Below are positions 1 to 6,339 of a DNA stretch of 18,675 nt, in pieces (position 1 is the first letter of the stretch; the number at the start of each line of letters is the position of its first letter). The notes under the pieces are model-generated. The model made no database searches. It was not told where the DNA came from and was given only the letters and a program-made list of their open reading frames with translations. The translations under genes were made by a program, and so were the position numbers. This DNA is from an uncultured Oscillospiraceae bacterium (GTDB lineage Bacteria > Bacillota > Clostridia > Oscillospirales > Oscillospiraceae): positions 1 through 18,675 of the forward strand of contig CAJOIG010000048.1 of assembly GCA_905234575.1 (NCBI GenBank), written 5' to 3'.

Positions 1-108
1 AAGGCCGCTGACCTGATCTCCATTCCCCTGACCGCGGAGAGCACCGTCGGTGTGGGCAGCGCCTTCACCCTCGATCTGCGGCAGAGCGGGGGTTCGGCGA
101 GAATATGA
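1..108 (+). CDS. 3' end of a possible sensor histidine kinase (partial)
   Basis: Frame 1 is open from the first base to TGA at 106-108, giving 35 residues; the other two plus frames stop almost at once. The stretch ESTVGVGSAFTLDL looks like the last strand-turn-strand of a GHKL/HATPase_c domain, where kinases usually read ES..G.GS.FTL. The residues just before it (ADLISIPLTA) fit kinases that have a 'DLLGIPL'-type helix end rather than a GG turn. The catalytic boxes lie outside the window, so function is only suggested by this tail. The shared terminator at 214-248 follows. The gene could equally be an unrelated protein. Confidence 0.4.
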   Translation, partial: KAADLISIPLTAESTVGVGSAFTLDLRQSGGSARI

Positions 109-210
109 GTAAAAGCGGTCCCGAACCCCCTATAGTCTTTGAGAAACATAAATAATCTGAACCCGTCTCCCCCAAGGAAGATTTGGTTTTGCCGCAGTCC
201 TTTTCCAAAC

Positions 211-248
211 AAAAACGCCCGTCGGACTTTCCCGGTCCGGCGGGCGTT
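211..248 (-). terminator. Rho-independent terminator of the C11 peptidase gene
   Basis: A 13-bp stem (214-226 with 236-248, one G-T pair) encloses a 9-nt loop. On the minus strand it is followed by TTTTTGTTT. It lies 28 nt past the stop of the peptidase gene. It could also slow plus-strand transcription coming from the partial gene at 1-108. Confidence 0.85.
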
Positions 249-275
249 CGTTCGTCATGGAGGCCGCTTCCGCGG

Positions 276-2717
276 TCAGCCCTCGAGGGCGGGCGTCCAG
301 TAGTGCTGCTGGTAGATGTCGGTGAAGCGGTACAGCGTCAGCACCGGGCCGTCGCCCACGTCCACGTTCGAGACGGCAAGGCCGCTCTCGGGCACGGTCA
401 TGGATTCGCCCAGGGAATAGGTGTTCTCGTAGACGCCGTCGTAGGTGTAGTAGTCGCAGAGGAAATCCAGCGTATCGCCGGGAAGGAGGGCCTCCTCGCT
501 CTTGGCGACGGTCTCGGTCTCGCCGTCCACATAGACGGCGCGCGCGCCGACGACGGTCCCGCGGGGGTTCTCCTCGTCGAAGACCAATAGCAGCTCCACC
601 CTCGTGCCGTTCAGCATCGCGGGGACGTAGCCGTGGATGGCGCCGGACTCCGCGTCGGTGTACTCGTGGTAATAGGCCACGGGCTGCCCGTTCAGGGCGA
701 GCCAGGTGCGGTCCGTATAGGCAAGGAGATCGCCGTTCTGGTCCCAATCGTAGAGATTGTCGAGGCCGAGGTCGATGTACCCCTCGCCGTCGTCGTAGTA
801 GAGGTTGAGGTCCACGCCCTCCACCAGCTGCCACTGGTCGTCGGTCAGGTCGATCATGGGCATGCCGGCGGCGTTCGTCGACCACACCAGAGCGCTCGCG
901 TCGAAGAAGTTCTGCGCGATGTAGGCGACGGTGTCCTCCTGGGAGAGGGAGCGCCCGAAGAGGAAGTCGGTGGAGGACCCGGCGCTTTCGAGCCCGCCGC
1001 CCATGAGCGCGCCGAGCAGGCCGCTGATCATGTCGGTGGAGCCATAGCTGCCGTAGCCGCTGTAGCCCGCGGAGGCGGCCGAGCCGCTCCCGTAGGCAGA
1101 GCCGCCCGAGAGAGCTTCAAGAAGGGAGGTCATGGAGGAGGCGCCATAGCTGCCGGAGGCCGCCTGCCCGCTCAGCTCGAGGCCCGCGAACTCCCGGATG
1201 GCCTGGGAGTAGCTGTCGTCCATGCCGATGGCGTCGTAGGTACGGATGGCGGAGTCCACGGACGAGGTCTTGCGGTAGGGGAAATAAATGGAGATGCCGT
1301 AGGAGTTCGACATGTCCGAGGAGGTCCGGTTGTACTTCACGGCGCTCCGCAGGCTCTCGGCCAGGGCCGCGCCCTCGGGCGTGCCGATCCGGTCCGCGAA
1401 GTCCACGAGGTCGATCTGGTCGATGGCGGAGCTGCGGGCGAACTCCCGGGTGCCGTTGCGGGCGGAGGAGATCTGCCGGTATTCGTCGTTGGTGATAAGG
1501 CTGCTCAGGGACCGGGAGAAGTCCTTCAGCGCCGCGGGCGCGGTGGCGGAGAGCTCCGCAAGGTCCACGACGGACAGGGTGGCGGACTGGCCCCGGCACT
1601 GGGAGGCGCAGGCGGCGACGAAGCTGTCCACGATGTCCTTGCCCACCTGCAGCGTCGGGCGGGAGGTATCGCGGCCCAGCGCCGTCAGCCAGTCGGTGTA
1701 GTACCAGCCGATGCCGGGCTCCGTCTCCTCGGAGGCGATGAGGTAGTCGGCGTAGTCGTCCAGCACGAGCCCTGTCTCCAGCGTGGCCATGAGGCAGGCG
1801 TCGAAGCCGATGAAGTCATAGGTGCCGCCCGCGTCCCGGAGGGCCTTTGCGATGCCGTCCAGCGTCATGGAGCCGGAGGACTTGAATTTCTCGTCGTAGC
1901 CGAAGCCCTTCACGGAGCCGCCGCCGTGGTCCCAGAAAATGAGCTCGTTCCGGTTCGCGGGGTAGTTCTCCGCGCACCAGCGCAGGAAGGCGGTGAGCGT
2001 GGCCGGGTCCGTCATGGAGCGTTGGCCCATATCGGCCTCCAGGCAGCGGATCCCGCCGTTCGTGACCTCGTAGATCTGGTTCGTTTTGGCGCTTACGATG
2101 TCGTTGCGCCAGCCGGTGCAGCCGCCGGTGTACACGAGGACGTGCATGTTGTCGCCCCAGGAGGCCCGGGTCATCTCCAGAAGGTCCTTCGTGGCCATGC
2201 CCGAGCGGGACTCCAGATCCGTGCCGCACATGTACACCAGGACGTTCACGGTGTCCCGGCCGCCGCCCGCGAGGGTGAGGTATTTCGCCCGGGCCTCCGC
2301 CGCTGTGGCGGTATCGACCTCCGCGGTGTTCCCGGTGGGGCCCGCCTGGGTCTGCGCCTGGGAGAAGACGCCGGGCGCATAGGGCGTCGGCGTGACCTGG
2401 ACGGTCTGCGCGGTCTCGGGATAGGCGTATTCATAATACTCCGCCGGCTCGGACGAGCCGCCGAACAGCCCGCCCAGGACGCCCCCGCCGCCGCCCAGGA
2501 CGACGATGGCGGCGAGGATGATGCCGAGAAGTCCCGGCCGCCGTCCGCCTCCGCCGCCGGAGGAGCGTCGCGGACCGCCCCCGCTTCCGCTTCCGCCGCT
2601 GCCGAAGGCGCTGCCGGAGCCCACCGGCCCGGTGTTCAGTCCGCTGCCCCGCCGGTGGACGCCGGCGCTGCCGCCGGTGACGAAGGTCTGCCGTCCCTGG
2701 GGTCTGTTCTTATCCAT
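276..2717 (-). CDS. Membrane-anchored clostripain-like cysteine peptidase (family C11)
   Basis: This 813-residue protein has the hallmarks of peptidase family C11. VNVLVYMCGTDLE (about 157-169) starts the caspase-like fold, FWDHGGG carries the catalytic His264, and FIGFDACLM carries the catalytic Cys308. The N terminus is a Gly/Ser/Arg-rich tail (1-60) followed by one hydrophobic segment (63-86), so the peptidase is probably anchored with its catalytic part outside the cell. A Tyr/Gly/Ser-rich low-complexity insert lies around 535-605, followed by a C-terminal region of about 200 residues that I do not recognise. The start at 2717 is chosen because AAGGGGCGGGG lies just upstream; the reading frame extends 35 codons further but without a good ribosome site. 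Clostripains cleave after basic residues; the substrate here is unknown. It stands alone between a terminator and tRNA-Leu. Confidence 0.88.
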   Translation of the reverse strand: MDKNRPQGRQTFVTGGSAGVHRRGSGLNTGPVGSGSAFGSGGSGSGGGPRRSSGGGGGRRPGLLGIILAAIVVLGGGGGVLGGLFGGSSEPAEYYEYAYPETAQTVQVTPTPYAPGVFSQAQTQAGPTGNTAEVDTATAAEARAKYLTLAGGGRDTVNVLVYMCGTDLESRSGMATKDLLEMTRASWGDNMHVLVYTGGCTGWRNDIVSAKTNQIYEVTNGGIRCLEADMGQRSMTDPATLTAFLRWCAENYPANRNELIFWDHGGGSVKGFGYDEKFKSSGSMTLDGIAKALRDAGGTYDFIGFDACLMATLETGLVLDDYADYLIASEETEPGIGWYYTDWLTALGRDTSRPTLQVGKDIVDSFVAACASQCRGQSATLSVVDLAELSATAPAALKDFSRSLSSLITNDEYRQISSARNGTREFARSSAIDQIDLVDFADRIGTPEGAALAESLRSAVKYNRTSSDMSNSYGISIYFPYRKTSSVDSAIRTYDAIGMDDSYSQAIREFAGLELSGQAASGSYGASSMTSLLEALSGGSAYGSGSAASAGYSGYGSYGSTDMISGLLGALMGGGLESAGSSTDFLFGRSLSQEDTVAYIAQNFFDASALVWSTNAAGMPMIDLTDDQWQLVEGVDLNLYYDDGEGYIDLGLDNLYDWDQNGDLLAYTDRTWLALNGQPVAYYHEYTDAESGAIHGYVPAMLNGTRVELLLVFDEENPRGTVVGARAVYVDGETETVAKSEEALLPGDTLDFLCDYYTYDGVYENTYSLGESMTVPESGLAVSNVDVGDGPVLTLYRFTDIYQQHYWTPALEG

Positions 2718-2754
2718 AGTCCCCGCCCCTTTCCATGCTGCGGTGTTTTTCTGC

Positions 2755-2783
2755 AGTATATCAGATTTTCCCCGTATTGAACA
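2755..2783 (-). promoter_or_regulatory. Weak candidate promoter for the C11 peptidase gene
   Basis: On the minus strand a good -10 (TATACT, 2755-2760) sits 37 nt upstream of the start codon. With a 17-bp spacer the -35 would be TGTTCA (2778-2783), only 3 of 6 consensus. The tRNA terminator just upstream means this gene needs its own promoter. Confidence 0.4.
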
Positions 2784-2816
2784 GGGGGCAGATGGTTCTT
2801 CCCGCCTCCGGCGGGC

Positions 2817-2861
2817 CACCAAAAAGAGGGAAATCCGGTTCGGATTTCCCTCTTTTTGGTG
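2817..2861 (-). terminator. Terminator of tRNA-Leu
   Basis: A perfect inverted repeat has a 17-bp core (2821-2837 with 2841-2857) around a 3-nt loop. It extends by CACC/GGTG into the encoded CCA end of the tRNA. On the minus strand the 3' arm ends in CTCTTTTTGG, so the U-run is inside the stem. It immediately follows the tRNA. Confidence 0.85.
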
Positions 2862-2943
2862 CCGGCAGTGGGACTTGAACCCACACCCCGTCGCCGGGAA
2901 CGGATTTTGAATCCGTCACGTCTGCCAATTCCATCATGCCGGC
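2857..2943 (-). tRNA. tRNA-Leu, anticodon CAA
   Basis: The minus strand folds as a class II tRNA. The 7-bp acceptor stem is GCCGGCA with TGCCGGC, the discriminator is A (2860) and CCA is encoded (2857-2859). The anticodon stem ACGGA/TCCGT holds the loop TTCAAAA, so the anticodon is CAA and reads UUG. A long variable arm (CCCG/CGGG) and the T arm GTGGG-TTCAAGT-CCCAC follow, as expected for leucine. It has its own promoter and terminator. Confidence 0.97.
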
Positions 2944-2953
2944 GTGCTTCTTC

Positions 2954-2982
2954 ATTATACACGCCGCGGCCCGCGAAAGCAA
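2954..2982 (-). promoter_or_regulatory. Promoter of tRNA-Leu
   Basis: On the minus strand TTGCTT (2977-2982), a 17-bp spacer and a perfect TATAAT (2954-2959) lie 10 nt before the tRNA 5' end. This is a typical housekeeping sigma-A promoter. It sits just past the stop of the XRE gene, and no convincing terminator separates the two. Confidence 0.75.
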
Positions 2983-2998
2983 GAAAAATCGCGCCGGG

Positions 2999-3445
2999 TC
3001 AGTCCTTCTTGGCGATGGCGCCGATGGCCGTCTCCAGCAGGGAGCCCAGGATGTTGCCCGCGGCCGCGCCGACGCCGCTCTCGCCCGACAACGCCCGGAG
3101 CGCGGCCTCCTTCTGGCTGTCGTCCGCCTTGCGGTACAGGTTCACGAGCTTCTTTTCCTCCGCCGTCAGCTTCACGCCGGCGCCGGACGAGGAGCTTGTC
3201 TTTCCGCCGGAGCTGCCGGTCTTCGCGCCGGATTTCCCGGCGGCGGCGTCCAGCAGGGATTTCTGGGTGACGCCGGTGGCCTTGGCGATGGCCTTGAGCT
3301 GCGCCTGGGTGAGGTCCTTCTCCCCCCGCTCGGCCTTGCCGATGTCGGAGGCGGAAAGGCCGTCGATCTTCCGGGCGAGCTGCTCCTGGGTCAGGCCCGC
3401 GCCGGTGCGGGCCTCTTTGATGAGCGTGCCGACTTTCTTTGCCAT
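2999..3445 (-). CDS. Small XRE-family helix-turn-helix regulator
   Basis: This 148-residue protein begins with a Cro/C1-type helix-turn-helix (about 5-62: TLIKEARTGAGLTQEQLARK, then the second helix around SASDIGKAERG). A Gly/Ser-rich linker follows (70-92), then a charged helix (93-118, LTAEEKKLVNLYRKADDSQK) like those found after the DNA-binding domain in phage-repressor relatives. The last 25 residues (about 122-146) are rich in Gly, Ala, Leu and Ile, and could be an amphipathic or dimerisation helix. GGAGGG lies 7 nt before the ATG. An imperfect inverted repeat over the promoter suggests autoregulation. Its targets cannot be told from the sequence. No phage genes surround it. Confidence 0.85.
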   Translation of the reverse strand: MAKKVGTLIKEARTGAGLTQEQLARKIDGLSASDIGKAERGEKDLTQAQLKAIAKATGVTQKSLLDAAAGKSGAKTGSSGGKTSSSSGAGVKLTAEEKKLVNLYRKADDSQKEAALRALSGESGVGAAAGNILGSLLETAIGAIAKKD

Positions 3446-3458
3446 GGTCGAACCCTCC

Positions 3459-3484
3459 GTGTCGTGATTTCTGACAACACTATA
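3459..3484 (-). promoter_or_regulatory. Candidate promoter and operator of the XRE gene
   Basis: On the minus strand TATAGT (3479-3484) could be a -10, though no good -35 precedes it. Directly after it an imperfect inverted repeat, GTGTTGT-N8-ACGACAC (3459-3480), spans the expected transcription start. A dyad in this place is typical of an autorepressor operator. That it binds the XRE protein is inference. Confidence 0.4.
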
Positions 3485-3540
3485 ACACAGCGGGCGGGGG
3501 AGCGCCAGTCCCCGGGGGAGCTTTTTGGCTCCGCCGCGCG

Positions 3541-3578
3541 AAAATGCCCCGGCGGAGCCTCTTCCGTCGGGGCATTTT
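3541..3578 (-). terminator. Terminator of spo0A
   Basis: A 16-bp stem (3541-3556 with 3563-3578, one wobble) has AAAA/TTTT at its base and a 6-nt loop, 15 nt past the spo0A stop. Nine bases of the stem (3551-3559) can instead pair with 3527-3535, giving an alternative hairpin. Confidence 0.8.
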
Positions 3579-3593
3579 ATTGAAAACCGGCGC

Positions 3594-4379
3594 TTACGCC
3601 ATTTTATCCTTCCGCCGCAGGGTGAGGCTGTCCGCGATCATGGCGATGCATTCCGAATTCGTCGGCTTGCCCTTGATGTTCGACACGGTATAGCCGAAGT
3701 ATTTCTGCAGCACCTCCAGGTCGCCCCGGTCCCAGGCCACCTCGATGGCATGGCGGATGGCCCGCTCGACGCGGCTCGGCGTGGTGCCGAACTTCTTCGC
3801 CACGGCGGGGTACAGCACCTTCGTGACGGCGTTGATGGCGTCCATGTCGTTCACGGTGAGGATGATGGCCTCGCGGAGGTACTGATAGCCCTTGATGTGC
3901 GCGGGGACGCCGATCTCGTGGATGATGTCGGTGACGACGGCCTCGAGGCTCGGCTCCCGGGCGGCGGGGGCGGCGGAGAGGACGGGCGCGGCGGCCGGCT
4001 CCCGGCGGCTGAGCTCGGCGGCCTGCCGGATGTGGGTCAGCAGGGCGGGGATGTCGCAGGGCTTCGGCAGGAAGCAGCAGACCCCGGCCTCCGCGCAGGC
4101 GGTGAGCACGCGGTCGTTGAAAAAGCCCGAGAGCACGATGGCGGCGGGGGCGTCCTCCTCGTCCGCCAGCGCGGCCAGAAGGCCGAGACCGTCGAGGCGC
4201 GCCAGCACGAGATCCGTCACGAGAACGTCGGGATGCTCGCTCCGGGCCAGGGCCAGCGCCTCCTGCCCGTCCCCGGCGGCCCCGACGACGGCAAGGTCCT
4301 CCTCCGCGTCGATGACGTCCGCGAGCAGCGCCCGAAGGTCCTCGCTCGCGTCCGCGATGAGAATGCGTATGGTTTCCAT
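3594..4379 (-). CDS. spo0A: Sporulation transcription factor Spo0A
   Basis: Spo0A is the phosphorylation-activated master regulator of entry into sporulation. This 261-residue copy has a receiver domain (1-120) with the phospho-acceptor Asp56 (DVLVTD), Ser84 and Lys106 (FLPKP). A variable Ala/Pro-rich linker (about 125-143) leads to the Spo0A_C effector domain (about 145-258). That domain is strongly conserved: IHEIGVPAHIKGYQYLREAI, the recognition-helix region TTPSRVERAIRHAIEVAW and the end NSECIAMIADSL. The receiver is less typical. The acidic pair of Bacillus Spo0A (ADDN) is ADAS here, so only Asp10 remains, and the Pro after the active Asp is Ala. The start at 4379 follows AGGGAGGA at a good distance; an upstream in-frame extension has no such site. 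The gene is not preceded by spoIVB, its usual neighbour, within this window. Confidence 0.97.
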   Translation of the reverse strand: METIRILIADASEDLRALLADVIDAEEDLAVVGAAGDGQEALALARSEHPDVLVTDLVLARLDGLGLLAALADEEDAPAAIVLSGFFNDRVLTACAEAGVCCFLPKPCDIPALLTHIRQAAELSRREPAAAPVLSAAPAAREPSLEAVVTDIIHEIGVPAHIKGYQYLREAIILTVNDMDAINAVTKVLYPAVAKKFGTTPSRVERAIRHAIEVAWDRGDLEVLQKYFGYTVSNIKGKPTNSECIAMIADSLTLRRKDKMA

Positions 4380-4483
4380 AAGTTGTTCCTCCCTGAGTAT
4401 GATGACGGGGCGGACTCTCTCTTTCTCGCACACTCCGTATGTCGGTGACAGCGCCGGAAAACCGCGCGCTGTCTTGTATTTAC

Positions 4484-4512
4484 AATTTACCATACCCTTT
4501 TGCCCGATGCAA
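4484..4512 (-). promoter_or_regulatory. Candidate sigma-A promoter of spo0A
   Basis: On the minus strand TTGCAT (4507-4512), a 17-bp spacer and TAAATT (4484-4489) would start a leader of about 100 nt before the spo0A ATG. It lies between the 0A-box-like repeats and the gene. The hexamers are only fair matches. Confidence 0.45.
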
Positions 4513-4542
4513 CAGGAAACCGCCGGATGGGCGGTATTTTTT

Positions 4543-4569
4543 GTTGACATAATTCGACGCTGTTCGACA
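4543..4569 (-). promoter_or_regulatory. Three 0A-box-like repeats at 10-bp spacing upstream of spo0A
   Basis: Reading the minus strand, TGTCGAA (4563-4569) is a perfect 0A box. CGTCGAA (4553-4559) matches 6 of 7 and TGTCAAC (4543-4549) matches 5 of 7. All three point the same way, and their starts are exactly 10 bp apart. Head-to-tail boxes one helical turn apart are how Spo0A dimers bind in Bacillus. They lie about 30 bp upstream of the candidate -35, so autoregulation of spo0A is the natural reading. Confidence 0.75.
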
Positions 4570-4603
4570 AAAGGAGACCGCCGCTCCGAAAAAGCGACGG
4601 TCT
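4569..4603 (-). terminator. Terminator of the MocR-type regulator gene
   Basis: On the minus strand AGACCGTCGCT pairs with AGCGGCGGTCT (4593-4603 with 4575-4585, one wobble) around a 7-nt loop and is followed by CCTTTT. It begins 6 nt after the stop codon. Its U-run abuts the first 0A box. Confidence 0.8.
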
Positions 4604-4609
4604 TCGACC

Positions 4610-5674
4610 TCAGCGGGGCTCCGCGAGACGGCGGCGGAGCCGGTTCAGATGGCGCTCAAAGCTGCCGTCCGCGATGAACTCGGCCAGGGCGTACTGCTCC
4701 AGAAGGGGCACGGAGCAGGAGTACCGCCCGAGGACCTCGTCGTACCGCGGCAGCAGGCGCTCCGGCAGGAGCATATAGCCGAGACGCATGGACGGCGCGA
4801 GGCTTTTCGAGAAGGTGTTCAGGTAGATGACCTTGCCCTCCCCGTCCATGGACCAGAGGGTCTCCAGCGGCTTTCCGGGCGGGGCGAACTCGCTGTCGAA
4901 ATCGTCCTCCACAAGGAAGCGGTCCCCCCGGCGCGCCCAGTCGAGATACTCATACCGCTTTGCCGCGGGGGCCGTGACGCCCGTGGGCCAGCTGTGGAAG
5001 GGGGTGACGTGCAGCACGTCCGCGGCGGAGGCGGCGAGGGGGGCGCTCTCGATCCCGTCCGGCCCCAGGGGCAGGCGCTCCACCGCCGCGCCGTACCCCG
5101 CGTAGACCGCCTCGATCTGTCTGTAGGACGGCCACTCCACGCCGTAGGTGCGGTCCGGGCCCAGCATGCGGACCACCGCCTCATACAGCTGCTCCGCGCC
5201 GGAGCCCACGACGATCCGCTCCGGCGGGGCGAACATCCCCCGGTACCGCAGCAGGTACGCCGCGATGGCGTTCCGCAGCCGGGCGGCGCCCTTGTTCGGG
5301 GAGCGCTCCACGAGGCGCGGGCCGTATTCGCTCATCACCCGGCGCAGGGTCTTGAACCACAGGGCCGTCGGGAAATCCGGCGAGCCCGGCCCGGCGGGCT
5401 CCTCCGGGAGCATGGTAAGCGGCGGTACCTCGGCTTCGGCGGGCGGACGCAGCCCGGCCAGGGGCTGCACGTAAACCCCGCTGCGCTCCCGGGCATAGGC
5501 ATAGCCCTCGTCCACGAGCTGGCCGTAGGCGGTCTCCACCGTCACGACGCTCACGCCCAGGCGCTCCGCCATCGTCCGCTTCGACGGCAGCCGCGACCCC
5601 GGCGGCAGCGCGCCGCGCAGGATGTCGTCCTTCACCCGCTGATACACCGCGAGATACTTGGTCTCTCGTTTCAT
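4610..5674 (-). CDS. MocR/GabR-type regulator (GntR domain fused to PLP aminotransferase domain), short
   Basis: The N terminus (about 5-70) is a GntR winged helix (PPGSRLPSKRTMAERLGVS, then TVETAYGQLVDEGY). Residues from about 95 follow the fold-type I aminotransferase. VEDDFDSEF (255-263) holds the Asp that contacts the PLP ring nitrogen, and NTFSKSLAP holds the PLP-binding Lys290. Such proteins sense a metabolite through PLP and control transport or synthesis genes. At 354 residues it is about 100 shorter than usual members (roughly 450-480); it stops right after FERHLNRLRRR, where the C-terminal small domain should continue. A terminator starts 6 nt later, so no remnant follows and the short form looks fixed. 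It diverges from an ECF S-component, its most likely target. The nearest purine-rich site (AAGGAG) is 16 nt from the ATG, unusually far, but no other start preserves the helix-turn-helix. Confidence 0.9.
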   Translation of the reverse strand: MKRETKYLAVYQRVKDDILRGALPPGSRLPSKRTMAERLGVSVVTVETAYGQLVDEGYAYARERSGVYVQPLAGLRPPAEAEVPPLTMLPEEPAGPGSPDFPTALWFKTLRRVMSEYGPRLVERSPNKGAARLRNAIAAYLLRYRGMFAPPERIVVGSGAEQLYEAVVRMLGPDRTYGVEWPSYRQIEAVYAGYGAAVERLPLGPDGIESAPLAASAADVLHVTPFHSWPTGVTAPAAKRYEYLDWARRGDRFLVEDDFDSEFAPPGKPLETLWSMDGEGKVIYLNTFSKSLAPSMRLGYMLLPERLLPRYDEVLGRYSCSVPLLEQYALAEFIADGSFERHLNRLRRRLAEPR

Positions 5675-5705
5675 CTGGTTATATAAAAAACTCCTTATTT
5701 GATAC

Positions 5706-5754
5706 TTTAGATAATACCAAAACGGATTATACTAGACTCGACACCAAGAGTAAA
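5706..5754. promoter_or_regulatory. Overlapping divergent promoters for the MocR regulator and the ECF S-component
   Basis: Minus strand: TTTACT (5749-5754), 17 bp, TATAAT (5726-5731). Plus strand: TTTAGA (5706-5711), 16 bp, TATACT (5728-5733). The two -10 elements share bases 5728-5731, so polymerase cannot hold both at once. Minus-strand TCTA-GTAT (5728-5735) and TCTA-AA-GTAT (5702-5711) form an imperfect direct repeat that could be a MocR-type site. Confidence 0.6.
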
Positions 5755-5767
5755 GGGGTTTTTGTAT

Positions 5768-6298
5768 ATGAGCGGACAAAAAAGCCTGCCGCGGTACTCC
5801 CCGCGGTGGATCACTACCACGGCGGTGTTCATGGCGATGAACATTGCCATGAGCTCCTTCGGCATCCCGGTGCCGGGCGGGCACTTCTATCTGAACGACG
5901 TGGTGATCTGCGTCGCGGCGATCCTGCTCGATCCGCTGTCCGCGTTCGCCGTGGGCGGCATCGGGGCGTTTCTGGGGGATCTGTTCTTCTATCCGACGCC
6001 GATGTTTGTGTCCCTCGTCGTGCACGGGCTGCAGGCGGTGGTCATCTCCCTGTGCACCCGGCGGCTCCGCGGAACGCGGGAGTGGCACGGCGCGGCGGTG
6101 GGCGTGAGCATCGGCGCGGTGCTCATGATTGTGGGCTACACCCTCGGGCGGGCGTTCATCTACGCGACGCCGGAGTACGCCGTCCTGAAGCTGCCGTACC
6201 AGATTTTGCAGGCGGTGCTGGGCGCGCTGGCGGGCGTGCTGCTGTGCTACCGCGGACGGCTCAAGGCGCTGTTCGAAAAGCACGTCGCAAATCAATAA
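5768..6298 (+). CDS. ECF transporter S-component, vitamin-type
   Basis: This is a 176-residue, very hydrophobic protein with about six membrane segments. RWITTTAVFMAMNIAMSSF near the N terminus contains the AxxxA spacing by which S-components dock on EcfT. GHFYLNDVVICVAAILL followed by DPLSAFAVGGIGAFLGD is typical of ECF S-components for vitamins or their precursors. It would bind the substrate and share a common EcfA/A'/T energising module encoded elsewhere. ATG 5768 is preferred over TTG 5762 because AAAGGGG then lies 9 nt upstream instead of 3. The divergent MocR regulator hints at vitamin B6, since predicted pyridoxine S-components are controlled by PdxR proteins of that type. Thiamine precursors or another vitamin remain possible. 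Confidence 0.85.
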   Translation: MSGQKSLPRYSPRWITTTAVFMAMNIAMSSFGIPVPGGHFYLNDVVICVAAILLDPLSAFAVGGIGAFLGDLFFYPTPMFVSLVVHGLQAVVISLCTRRLRGTREWHGAAVGVSIGAVLMIVGYTLGRAFIYATPEYAVLKLPYQILQAVLGALAGVLLCYRGRLKALFEKHVANQ

Positions 6299-6306
6299 GA
6301 ATCGGA

Positions 6307-6333
6307 TCGCCCCGGGAGGCTCTCCCGGGGCGA
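6307..6333. terminator. Bidirectional terminator between the ECF gene and xdhC
   Basis: A perfect 12-bp stem, TCGCCCCGGGAG with CTCCCGGGGCGA, has a 3-nt loop and sits in the 41-nt gap between two convergent genes. On the plus strand it is followed by CGCCATTTATTT. The minus side is only loosely T-rich (CCGATTCTTATTG). Confidence 0.8.
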
Positions 6334-6339
6334 CGCCAT

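Noticed and set aside
633..2780. Long plus-strand open frame of 715 codons opposite the C11 peptidase gene
   Set aside because: It is an antisense shadow produced by high third-position GC. Its translation is Gly/Val/Ala/Arg-rich with no domain, and the opposite strand carries clear catalytic motifs, a ribosome site and a terminator.
2801..2815. Small hairpin CCCGCC-TCC-GGCGGG next to the tRNA terminator
   Set aside because: It is only 6 bp and has no T-run on either strand. The stronger terminator at 2817-2861 already explains the region.
4538..4580. Plus-strand TTGACA and AAGGAG near the 0A boxes, suggesting a plus-strand gene
   Set aside because: No -10 at a proper distance and no plausible plus-strand coding region follows; the area is antisense to the MocR gene end.
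5762..5767. TTG start two codons upstream for the ECF S-component
   Set aside because: AAAGGGG would lie only 3 nt away; ATG 5768 gives a normal 9-nt spacing.
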